64,000 nt of DNA from Dialister hominis. GTDB taxonomy: Bacteria > Bacillota > Negativicutes > Veillonellales > Dialisteraceae. Below the pieces are notes generated by a model. The model was not told the DNA's origin and did no database searches. It was given only the letters and a program-made list of their open reading frames with translations. A program made the position numbers and the translations under genes. Where the stretch lies: positions 2,343,549-2,407,548 of the forward strand of contig NZ_AP019697.1 of assembly GCF_007164725.1 (NCBI RefSeq), in the 5' to 3' direction. Position 1 is the stretch's first letter. Every line of letters starts with the position of its first letter. Positions 26,717 through 33,769 of the stretch are shown here, piece after piece.

Positions 26717-27508
26717 ATGTTTATGGAAGAAGAACAATTGCAAAATCGCACGCCCCTGGAGAAAAAGGCTCCGGATATTGGAGAAATGGTGAACATTTTT
26801 TCCAAAGGAGAATACCTGGGGTTCAACCTTGCCTTCGTAAGGCCGAGGCCAGATGATGCCGTGCTCGACGTCGGAGCCGGCACTTGTGCAGTCAGCCGCG
26901 CATTCTCGCCTTACGTCCGTGCCGTCGTTCCGCTTGATATGTCGGAAGAGGCGCTGGAAAAGGGACGGAAAGCAGCCGAGAAGGAAGGCCTTTCCAACTT
27001 GATTTACGTAAAAGGGATGGCGGAAGATCTGCCATTTCTTGATGAAACATTCGATATCACGCACTCGCGCCTGGCGTTCCATCATTTCAAGGACGTCTGG
27101 GAACCGTTTTCCGAAATGGCGCGCGTGACGAAAAAAGGCGGCCGCGTCGTTCTGGTCGACATGGAAGCAAGCGCAGAACCGTACCGCGTCATCCGTGACA
27201 AGATCGAACGCCTCCGCGACCCGTCGCACGTGAGGAATCTTACGCAGGACGAAATGCTCGCCCTTTTCAAAGGGGAGGGCCTCACCGTCGAAATGAGCAC
27301 GTCGAAGGTCATCCCGCAGAAACTGACCCCGTGGCTCACGCTTTCGGGCGCCTCGAAGAAGGACGGGGAGGAAATCCGCCGCCTCATGGAAGAGGAACTC
27401 GCCGGCGGTGATAAGACGGGACTCAACCCGTACCGTATCGACGGGGATATCGGATTCAACCACAAGTGGATCCTGATCATCGGAAGAAAAGAAGGAACCG
27501 AAGCATAA
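26717..27508 (+). CDS. Class I SAM-dependent methyltransferase (paralog 2)
   Basis: A 263-residue sister of the preceding gene, collinear along most of its length: DAVLDVGAGTCAVSRAFSPY, VVPLDMSEEALEKG, ITHSRLAFHHFKD, KKGGRVVLVDMEA, LRDPSHVRNLTQDEM. Motif I has the canonical GAGT, where paralog 1 has AAGT, so paralog 1 has drifted. The start is ATG at 26717 or two codons later; the upstream site is weak. It is followed 12 nt later by the hydrolase gene. Confidence 0.88.
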   Translation: MFMEEEQLQNRTPLEKKAPDIGEMVNIFSKGEYLGFNLAFVRPRPDDAVLDVGAGTCAVSRAFSPYVRAVVPLDMSEEALEKGRKAAEKEGLSNLIYVKGMAEDLPFLDETFDITHSRLAFHHFKDVWEPFSEMARVTKKGGRVVLVDMEASAEPYRVIRDKIERLRDPSHVRNLTQDEMLALFKGEGLTVEMSTSKVIPQKLTPWLTLSGASKKDGEEIRRLMEEELAGGDKTGLNPYRIDGDIGFNHKWILIIGRKEGTEA

Positions 27509-27520
27509 GGAGGCGCTTTT

Positions 27521-28384
27521 ATGAGTTTTCATATTCGCTGCGGGAAGATCCGCGCGGGCGGCGCCGACATCTTCTACCGCGAGGCAGGAAGGGAAGATGC
27601 GCCGGTCATCGTGCTGTTTCATGGATTCCCGACGGCCAGCTACATGTTCTCTGACCTGATGCCGATCCTGGCAGAGAAATACCACGTCATCGCGCCCGAT
27701 TATCCAGGCTTCGGCGAATCGGAAATGGTACCGCGCGATAAATTCGCGTATACATTCGATCATCTGGCCTCTGTCATGGACGATTTCCTCACAAGAATGC
27801 ACGTGAAGAAATTTGCCATGTACATCTTCGACTACGGCGCTCCGATCGGCATGCGCATCGCATGCAAGCATCCTGACCGCATCACCGCGATCATCAGCCA
27901 GAACGGCAACGTCTACGAAGAAGGCCTTGGCGAGAAATGGAAAGCCCGCGCTGCCTACAGGGCCCATCCGACGGAAGAGCTCCGCGAATCCTTCAAGTCC
28001 GCCTTCCGCGCACCGGCTGTCACCGCGCAGTACATGGGCGGCGAGGCAGAAGGCAGCGTCCTTCCGGACCATTACACGCTTGACCTTTACTACATGAGCC
28101 GCGAAGGGGAAGACGAAATCCAGTCCGATCTCATTTACGACTACAGGACAAACGTCGCCTTCTACCCGACATTCCAGAAGTACCTGCGCACTTATCAGCC
28201 GCCGCTCCTTGCCATCTGGGGAAAGAACGACGTTTCCTTCATCCCGGCAGGTGCCAAGGCATTCCAGAAAGACCTCCCGAATGCCGTCATCCGCCTCCTC
28301 GACGCAGGCCACTTCGCACTGGAGACCCACTCCAGAGAAATAGGAAACAAGATCCTCCAGTTCCTTGCAAAGGAGAATATCTGA
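27521..28384 (+). CDS. Alpha/beta hydrolase with Asp nucleophile (haloalkane dehalogenase/epoxide hydrolase-like)
   Basis: A 287-residue alpha/beta hydrolase. The oxyanion HGFPTASYMFSDL is near residue 35. The nucleophile elbow reads IFDYGAPIG, with Asp rather than Ser, as in haloalkane dehalogenases and epoxide hydrolases. Acid and His candidates are WGKNDVSFIP and DAGHFALE. A helical cap lies between. It acts in the cytosol (no signal peptide). A site AAGGAGG precedes the ATG. Its stop overlaps the NimA-like gene. The exact substrate cannot be told; the neighbouring methyltransferases and flavoprotein suggest xenobiotic or electrophile handling. Confidence 0.85.
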   Translation: MSFHIRCGKIRAGGADIFYREAGREDAPVIVLFHGFPTASYMFSDLMPILAEKYHVIAPDYPGFGESEMVPRDKFAYTFDHLASVMDDFLTRMHVKKFAMYIFDYGAPIGMRIACKHPDRITAIISQNGNVYEEGLGEKWKARAAYRAHPTEELRESFKSAFRAPAVTAQYMGGEAEGSVLPDHYTLDLYYMSREGEDEIQSDLIYDYRTNVAFYPTFQKYLRTYQPPLLAIWGKNDVSFIPAGAKAFQKDLPNAVIRLLDAGHFALETHSREIGNKILQFLAKENI

Positions 28385-28851
28385 TGAAAGTCTACCCGAT
28401 GAGAAGAAAAGACAGACAGGCCGGCGAAGAAGACATCCTCCGCATCCTGAAAGAAAACGTCTACGGCGTCCTCTCCACCATCAGCGAAGACGGCTGGCCC
28501 TACGGCGTCCCCGTCTCCTACGTCTACGAAGACGGGAAAATCTACTTCCACAGCGCGACGATGGGACATAAAGTGGACAACCTTGCGCACTCAGAGAAGG
28601 CATCCTTCTGCGTCGTAGGAAAGACCGAGCTCCTTCCCGAGCAGTTCTCCACCCGCTACGAATCCGTCATCGCCTTCGGCACCGTCACCAAACTCGAAGG
28701 CCAGGACAAAATAGACGGCCTCATGAAACTCGTCGACGCCCTCTCCGAAGGCTACCAAGAACTCGGCCTCAAAAAAGCCGAAGCCGGCGTCAACCACTAC
28801 AACTCCTACTGCCTCACCATAGAGGAAGGCACAGGGAAAATAAGGAAATAA
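28384..28851 (+). CDS. Pyridoxamine 5'-phosphate oxidase-like flavoprotein (NimA family)
   Basis: A 155-residue split-barrel FMN-binding protein: MRRKDRQAGEEDILRIL, GVLSTISEDGWPYGVPVSYV, then HSATMGHKVDNL. This arrangement matches the NimA-related group that includes 5-nitroimidazole reductases, although most members are uncharacterised and no resistance should be assumed. It begins on the last base of the hydrolase stop and ends the operon before a terminator. Confidence 0.88.
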   Translation: MKVYPMRRKDRQAGEEDILRILKENVYGVLSTISEDGWPYGVPVSYVYEDGKIYFHSATMGHKVDNLAHSEKASFCVVGKTELLPEQFSTRYESVIAFGTVTKLEGQDKIDGLMKLVDALSEGYQELGLKKAEAGVNHYNSYCLTIEEGTGKIRK

Positions 28852-28870
28852 AGGAAATAAAGGATATACA

Positions 28871-28902
28871 AAAAATAGACCCGCCGAAGGTCTATTTTTT
28901 AT
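28871..28902 (+). terminator. Terminator of the 24-28.8 kb operon
   Basis: AAAAATAGACC and GGTCTATTTTTT pair around CGCCGAA. Confidence 0.9.
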
Positions 28903-29021
28903 TTGGGGAGTGTTAGCGGTGCTGCGAACTCCGCTAACACTTGCTGCCTCTACTCCTTCTTCATACATTTGCTAAATCCATACAGGAAACGTATAATGCT
29001 AATTAGATAAGGAGGGATAGT

Positions 29022-29900
29022 ATGGATGTCGAGGTACTGAATCATTTCCTGACGGTGGTCAGGGAGGAGAATATTTCCAGAGCGGCGGAGCGGCTGCATG
29101 TGACGCAGCCGACGCTGTCCCGTCAGATGGCGGCGCTGGAGGAGGAGCTGGGGACGCAGCTTTTCATCCGCGGCAAGCACCTGCAGCTGACGGATGCGGG
29201 CGTGCTTCTTCGCGGACGCGCGGAGGAAGTGACGCAGATCATCGACAAGATCCGCATGGAATTCAAGGCAGGGGAAGAATTGTCCGGCGTCGTTTCGATC
29301 GGAACCGGCGGGCTCATGTCTGCGCAGATTCTTTCGAAGCTCATCAGTGAATTCCGCGCGCTTCATCCGGCTGTCCGTTTCAATATATACACGAACAGCG
29401 CCGATCATCTCCGCGAGCAGCTTGACCGCGGCCTTCTGGATTTCGCGTTCCTTCTGGAACCGGTGGACATCGGGAAGTACGACTTTGTCCGCATGCAGGT
29501 GAAGGAGCGCTGGGGCATCCTGATGCCGAAGGGCCATCCGCTCGAAGAAAAGCCGCTCATTTCCAGAAAGGATCTCCTGCATCAGCCGCTCGTCATGACG
29601 AACCGCGCCAATGTCCAGAAGGAACTGGCAGGATGGTTCGGCGGCAGCATGGAGCACCTCGACTTCATCGCGACGTACAACCTCATCAATAATGTGGCGA
29701 ACCTTGTCTCCGACGGCACAGCCTGCGCCATGACGCTCGAGGGTGCTGTCAATTTCCTGGATCCGCAGAAATTCACCTTCCGGCCGCTTTCGCCGGATCT
29801 TTCCGCAACGTCCGTCGTCGCATGGAAGAAATTATCGCCCTTCTTCGGCGCGGCATCCGCGTTCCTTTCAACGATCAAGAGGTATGCAAAAACTGAATAA
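29022..29900 (+). CDS. LysR-type transcriptional regulator
   Basis: A 292-residue LTTR. The N-terminal winged HTH is canonical: FLTVVREENISRAAERLHVT followed by QPTLSRQMAALEEELGTQLF. The LysR_substrate effector domain occupies about 90-290. AAGGAGGG precedes the ATG. It lies directly upstream of, and in the same direction as, the redox operon, where two nearly identical promoter/operator boxes are the likely targets. Confidence 0.95.
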   Translation: MDVEVLNHFLTVVREENISRAAERLHVTQPTLSRQMAALEEELGTQLFIRGKHLQLTDAGVLLRGRAEEVTQIIDKIRMEFKAGEELSGVVSIGTGGLMSAQILSKLISEFRALHPAVRFNIYTNSADHLREQLDRGLLDFAFLLEPVDIGKYDFVRMQVKERWGILMPKGHPLEEKPLISRKDLLHQPLVMTNRANVQKELAGWFGGSMEHLDFIATYNLINNVANLVSDGTACAMTLEGAVNFLDPQKFTFRPLSPDLSATSVVAWKKLSPFFGAASAFLSTIKRYAKTE

Positions 29901-29906
29901 CGACCC

Positions 29907-29951
29907 ATGAAATATAACTATTTTAAGTTGTAATTTGATTGCGGTATAGTG
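29907..29951 (+). promoter_or_regulatory. Putative LysR-controlled promoter, copy 1
   Basis: ATGAAATATAACTATTT (29907-29923; a GAAATA-N4-TATTT dyad with T-N11-A character) followed, 34 nt from its start, by GCGGTATAGTG with a -10-like TATAGT. Copy 2 lies at 30513-30557 with identical spacing. Confidence 0.65.
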
Positions 29952-29978
29952 AATGCAGAGGAAACTCTGCATTTTTTT
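29952..29978 (+). terminator. Leader hairpin with T7 (attenuator or terminator)
   Basis: ATGCAGAG and CTCTGCAT pair around GAAA, followed by T7. It sits right after promoter copy 1, so it would cut most transcripts short before the first gene. Confidence 0.6.
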
Positions 29979-30039
29979 CATGGAAAGATTCCGCGCGGGT
30001 CTCCGCAGAAGGAATCCATAGCAGAAGGGGAGGAAAACG

Positions 30040-30468
30040 ATGAAACATTCAGCACTTAGAAAATTCGCAGCCGCAGCCGTCCTGGCTGTTTCTTTCACGG
30101 GATTGTCCATGGTGAGCGCCAGCACCGCAGAACCAGCGCCGGCTCCCGCTGTGAAGGTCACCGCCGGACATGACCAGCTCGGCAGCTTTGCACCGGAATT
30201 TGCTCATCTCAATGACGACGTCCTCTTCGGCGAAGTATGGTCGAGAACAGACAAGCTTCCGGCCAAGATCAGGAGCATCGTGACTGTCACGTCCTTCGTT
30301 TCGAGCGGCGTTCTCGACAGCTCGCTCAAGTTCCACATCATGAAAGCCAAGGAAAACGGCGTCACGAAGGAAGAAATGGCAGAAATCCTGACGCAGACCG
30401 CTTTCTATGCAGGCTGGCCGAAGGCATGGGCCGCTTTCCGCTATGCCAAGGAAGTCTACGAAGGATAA
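30040..30468 (+). CDS. Exported carboxymuconolactone decarboxylase-family protein
   Basis: 142 residues. Signal peptide about 1-28 (AAAAVLAVSFTGLSMVSAST), then a CMD fold: FAPEFAHLNDDVLFGEVWSR, IRSIVTVTSFVSSG, KENGVTKEEMAEILTQTAFY, AGWPKAWAAF. It lacks the CxxC of AhpD-type peroxidases, so it is closer to the PcaC-like decarboxylase or isomerase branch. Export is unusual for this family. It is closely related to the cytosolic gene at 31790, which suggests duplication followed by gain of a signal sequence. The start follows AGGGGAGG. Confidence 0.88.
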   Translation: MKHSALRKFAAAAVLAVSFTGLSMVSASTAEPAPAPAVKVTAGHDQLGSFAPEFAHLNDDVLFGEVWSRTDKLPAKIRSIVTVTSFVSSGVLDSSLKFHIMKAKENGVTKEEMAEILTQTAFYAGWPKAWAAFRYAKEVYEG

Positions 30469-30512
30469 GCGCATTCCCTGCAGAAAAGTATGCATTGAGT
30501 GAATATTTTCAT

Positions 30513-30557
30513 ATGAAATATAACTATTTCGCATGCCAAACGAATCGCGGTATATTG
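30513..30557 (+). promoter_or_regulatory. Putative LysR-controlled promoter, copy 2
   Basis: ATGAAATATAACTATTTCGC (dyad GAAATA-TAAC-TATTTC), and GCGGTATATTG 34 nt from its start, as in copy 1. Confidence 0.65.
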
Positions 30558-30608
30558 GCCTTAGAGCAAAGCTCTGAGCACTTCAAAGGAAAAGGGGGCG
30601 GATCGCCT

Positions 30609-30821
30609 GTGGAAGAGACGACCTTGTCAGGAATCAAAGAGACGCTGAAGCGTGCGGGCGCGACGAAGGAGGAAGTCAGGGATTATCTGGCTCTGACTGA
30701 GCCCGAGGCAAGAAAGCAGCTCCTTTACCGGATTCGCAGAAAGGCGCTTGATGAGTGCCATGAAAAGCAGAAAACACTCGATGAACTGGATTTTCTGATA
30801 TACAGGGAGGACAAATCATGA
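30609..30821 (+). CDS. Small hypothetical helical protein
   Basis: 70 residues, GTG start with a GGGGGCGGA site. All-helical (TLSGIKETLKRAGATKEEV, then a basic region RKQLLYRIRRKALDECHEKQ, then LDELDFLIY). Similar 65-70 residue proteins, often a partner of flavoprotein or cyclophilin-like genes, occur in anaerobic Firmicutes, with unknown role. The longer in-frame extension upstream runs through the promoter and the preceding gene's shadow. Its stop overlaps the next start. Confidence 0.7.
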   Translation: MEETTLSGIKETLKRAGATKEEVRDYLALTEPEARKQLLYRIRRKALDECHEKQKTLDELDFLIYREDKS

Positions 30822-31348
30822 AAAAGAAATGGATCGCGCTTGCAGCGCTTGCAGCATCCTTCGCGCTTCTGACGGGCTGTGGTTCCGATACCGCCAGCGC
30901 CAAGAGCGCATCTGCCGCATCGGCCGCCGTTTCGGCAGCACCGGCAAAGAGTCAAAATAAAAGCGGGGAATCAGCAGTGAAGAAATCAGAAGAAAGAATC
31001 ATCCGCATCACATCGGGCAGCCATGTCATTCATGCCAAACTTTACGATAACGCGGCAGCCAGAGCCCTTTGGGACAAGATGCCCGTCACCTATTCGATGC
31101 AGAACCTGTACAACCGTGAAATGTGCTTCCGCATGGGAGCCGGCAGCCTTCCGACGAAGGAAGCTAAGGACACCGGCTACAAGGTAGGGGATATTTCCTA
31201 CTGGCCGCCGATGGGAAGCCTTGTCATCCTTTACAGCCAGAACGGCGAAGTCTTCGAACAGCAGCCGATCGGCCACACGGACGACGACATTTCATTCTTT
31301 GCCAACATGGGAACGACACCGATTATTTTCGAAAAATCCGAAGTATAA
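30818..31348 (+). CDS. Lipoprotein with cyclophilin-like domain
   Basis: 176 residues. Lipobox ALLTGC at about 19-24 and an Ala/Ser-rich linker to about 60, then a cyclophilin-like fold (IRITSGSHVIHAKLYDNAAA, ALWDKMPVTYSM, GDISYWPPMGSLVILYSQ). The PF18050-type cyclophilin-like proteins are often found beside flavodoxin genes. Peptidyl-prolyl isomerase activity is not implied. It should be tethered to the outer face of the inner membrane or to the outer membrane. Confidence 0.85.
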   Translation: MKKKWIALAALAASFALLTGCGSDTASAKSASAASAAVSAAPAKSQNKSGESAVKKSEERIIRITSGSHVIHAKLYDNAAARALWDKMPVTYSMQNLYNREMCFRMGAGSLPTKEAKDTGYKVGDISYWPPMGSLVILYSQNGEVFEQQPIGHTDDDISFFANMGTTPIIFEKSEV

Positions 31349-31366
31349 TATAGGGAGGAATTCATT

Positions 31367-31771
31367 ATGAAGGAACTCAGCGTATTCCCGACAGGGGAAA
31401 AGAACACAGCGTATGCCAAGTATTTCATCAAACAGAGCTACCTCTATCCGCTTTCGACCGAACAGGTCCATATTTCCAACGTCACCTTTGAACCGGGCTG
31501 CCGCAACAACTGGCACGTCCACACCGCCAAGAAGGGCGGCGGACAGATCCTCATCTGCACCGCAGGCGAAGGATGGTACCAGGAATGGGGCCAGCCGGCA
31601 AGAAGACTGAAACCGGGCGATGTCGTCAATATCCCGACCGGCGTGAAACACTGGCACGGCGCCACGAAAGACAGCTGGTTCCAGCACATCGCCATCGCAG
31701 TGCCGGGAGAAGAATGCGGCAACGAATGGCTCGAACCTGTATCTGACGAAGATTACAGCAAGCTTGACTGA
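31367..31771 (+). CDS. Cupin-domain protein
   Basis: A 134-residue single-domain cupin. Metal-binding motif 1 is NNWHVHTAKKGGGQILICT and motif 2 KPGDVVNIPTGVKHWHGA; the three His and a Gln/Glu suggest a bound metal. The combination with a carboxymuconolactone-decarboxylase-like protein just downstream is common, and such cupins often act on the same substrate. GGGAGGAATT precedes the ATG. Confidence 0.9.
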   Translation: MKELSVFPTGEKNTAYAKYFIKQSYLYPLSTEQVHISNVTFEPGCRNNWHVHTAKKGGGQILICTAGEGWYQEWGQPARRLKPGDVVNIPTGVKHWHGATKDSWFQHIAIAVPGEECGNEWLEPVSDEDYSKLD

Positions 31772-31789
31772 TTGAAGGAGGAAATGAAA

Positions 31790-32110
31790 ATGGCAAAAGT
31801 AACAGCAGGAAGAGATCAGCTCGGCGAATTCGCACCAGAGTTCGCACATTTGAATGATGACGTCCTTTTCGGAGAAGTCTGGGCCAGGGAAGACAAACTC
31901 TCCCCGAAACTGAGAAGCATCGTGACCGTCACTGCCCTGATGGCAAGCGGAGCGCTGGACAGCTCGCTGAAGTTCCACATTTCCAAAGCTAAGGGAAACG
32001 GCGTCACTCAGGAAGAAATGGCAGAAATCCTGACCCACGCTGCCTTCTATGCAGGCTGGCCGAAAGCATGGGCTGCATTCAATTTCGCAAAAGAAGTGTA
32101 TAAAGATTGA
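31790..32110 (+). CDS. Carboxymuconolactone decarboxylase-family protein (cytosolic)
   Basis: A 106-residue protein nearly collinear with the exported copy at 30040 (GRDQLGEFAPEFAHLNDDVL, LRSIVTVTALMASG, EEMAEILTHAAFYAGWPKAW) but without a signal peptide. AAGGAGG at 31776-31782 fits the ATG at 31790 best. It has no CxxC. The stop overlaps the TTG start of the next gene, so the two are coupled. Confidence 0.9.
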   Translation: MAKVTAGRDQLGEFAPEFAHLNDDVLFGEVWAREDKLSPKLRSIVTVTALMASGALDSSLKFHISKAKGNGVTQEEMAEILTHAAFYAGWPKAWAAFNFAKEVYKD

Positions 32111-32628
32111 GAATCCTCATCCTGAACGGCAGCGCAAGGGCGCATGGAAATACGAGCACCCTCACCGCCGCTTTCAAAAGAGGCGCTGAAGAAGCGGGCA
32201 ACGACGTCGTCGAACTTCCCGTCGGCCGCATGGCCATCCGCGGGTGCCTTGGCTGCGAATACTGCCACGGCAGGGGACACGGCGAATGCATCATCAGGGA
32301 CGATGAGAAGGAAGTCAAAGAGGAAATGAAGAAGGCGGACATGCTCGTTTTGGCCAGCCCGATCTATTTCTTCTCCCCATCCGCCCAGCTTGAAGCCGCC
32401 ATCCAGCGCATGCATGCCAAAGGCATCCCGGACAACATCCGCGAAAGCGCCATGATCCTCACCTCCGGCTCCCCGGGCGTCTACGACGCAGCGAAGGCGC
32501 AGTACAAAGCTATCTTCGATTATCTGGGCACCAGGGACAGAGGCATCTTCACCGCCTGCGGCAGCGAAAGCAGATTCGAAAGAAAACAGAAGGAACTCGA
32601 AGACTTCGGGCGCTCCCTCGTTTCATAA
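32107..32628 (+). CDS. NADPH-dependent FMN reductase-type flavoprotein
   Basis: A 173-residue flavodoxin-like-fold protein starting at TTG (overlapping the previous stop): ILILNGSARAHGNTSTL phosphate loop, then GCLGCEYCHGRGHGEC, a Cys-rich stretch typical of iron-sulfur flavoprotein relatives, and VLASPIYFFSPSAQLEA. It probably reduces quinones or other electrophiles with NAD(P)H. It is part of the LysR-linked operon. Confidence 0.88.
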   Translation: MRILILNGSARAHGNTSTLTAAFKRGAEEAGNDVVELPVGRMAIRGCLGCEYCHGRGHGECIIRDDEKEVKEEMKKADMLVLASPIYFFSPSAQLEAAIQRMHAKGIPDNIRESAMILTSGSPGVYDAAKAQYKAIFDYLGTRDRGIFTACGSESRFERKQKELEDFGRSLVS

Positions 32629-32640
32629 AGGAGGAAATCC

Positions 32641-33507
32641 ATGATATTAAGCGAAACATATACATTGAAAGACAGTCTGACCATCCCGAAATTTGGCCTT
32701 GGCACATGGCTCATCGATGACAAGGACACAGCAGAAGCTGTCAGAAAAGCCATCGGTTTCGGTTACCGTCTGATCGACACCGCCCAGGCATACGGCAACG
32801 AAAGAGGCGTCGGCGAAGGCGTCCGCACCGCATCCGTCCCGAGAGAAGACATCTTCGTCACCAGCAAGATTGCCGCTGAACTCAAAGACTACGAAAGCGC
32901 ATCCAAATCCATCGACGAGACCTTAAACAAAATGGGCCTTGACTACATCGATATGATGCTCATCCACAGCCCGCAGCCGTGGAAAGAAGTCAACCAGTCC
33001 GAAAACCGCTGCCTCCTCGCCAAACGCGAAGTATGGAAAGCCCTCGAAGACGCTTACGACGAAGGTAAAGTCAAAGCCATCGGCGTCGCCAACTTCCTCG
33101 AAGAAGACCTGATGAACATCCTTGAAAACTGCAGGATCCGCCCGATGGTCGACCAGCTCCTCTGCCACGTCGGCAACACGCCATTCGGTGTCATCGACTT
33201 CTGCAAGAAAGAAAACATCTTAGTCGAAGCCTACTCGCCGATTGCCCATGGCGCAGCCCTGAAACTCAAGGACATCGAACCCATGGCAAAGAAATACGGC
33301 GCTACCATCGCCCAGCTCTGCATCCGCTACGACCTCCAGCTCGGCACCGTCGTCCTTCCAAAGACAGCCAACCCGGACCACATGAAAGCCAATGCAGACG
33401 TCGACTTCACTATTTCCGATGAAGACATGGAAACCCTGAAGAAAATCACCTTCAAAGACTACGGCGAAGCATCCCACTCCCCGGTATTTGGTGGGAAGAT
33501 TAAATAA
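32641..33507 (+). CDS. Aldo/keto reductase
   Basis: A 288-residue NADPH-dependent AKR. The catalytic tetrad is visible: Asp and Tyr in RLIDTAQAYGNE, Lys in FVTSKI, His in MLIHSPQPW. The cofactor end is VVLPKTANPDHMKANADVDF. AAAGGAGG precedes the ATG. It is the last gene of the redox operon, followed by a terminator. Confidence 0.95.
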   Translation: MILSETYTLKDSLTIPKFGLGTWLIDDKDTAEAVRKAIGFGYRLIDTAQAYGNERGVGEGVRTASVPREDIFVTSKIAAELKDYESASKSIDETLNKMGLDYIDMMLIHSPQPWKEVNQSENRCLLAKREVWKALEDAYDEGKVKAIGVANFLEEDLMNILENCRIRPMVDQLLCHVGNTPFGVIDFCKKENILVEAYSPIAHGAALKLKDIEPMAKKYGATIAQLCIRYDLQLGTVVLPKTANPDHMKANADVDFTISDEDMETLKKITFKDYGEASHSPVFGGKIK

Positions 33508-33518
33508 AAGAATCACTG

Positions 33519-33548
33519 AAAAGGAGACCTGAAGAGGGTCTCTTTTTT
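33519..33548 (+). terminator. Terminator of the LysR-linked redox operon
   Basis: AAAAGGAGACC and GGTCTCTTTTTT with a short loop. Confidence 0.85.
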
Positions 33549-33769
33549 AGTGCTGCATTTCTGCTTCCAATGCCTGTTCACTTGCGTACAGCACAGATAT
33601 CCAATAAGATATTAATCTTAAAATAAGTTATTACTAATTTTCATTCTATTATCTAACTTATTTTAGATTAACATAAGATTAATATAACATTTGACACTCT
33701 AATTAACTGACCTATGAAATTAAAGAAGCATTAATTTGCTCACTTAATATTAATTAAAGGGATGTTAAG

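Noticed and set aside
26675..28330. 551-codon open frame on the - strand
   Set aside because: Antisense to a methyltransferase and a hydrolase with clear motifs.
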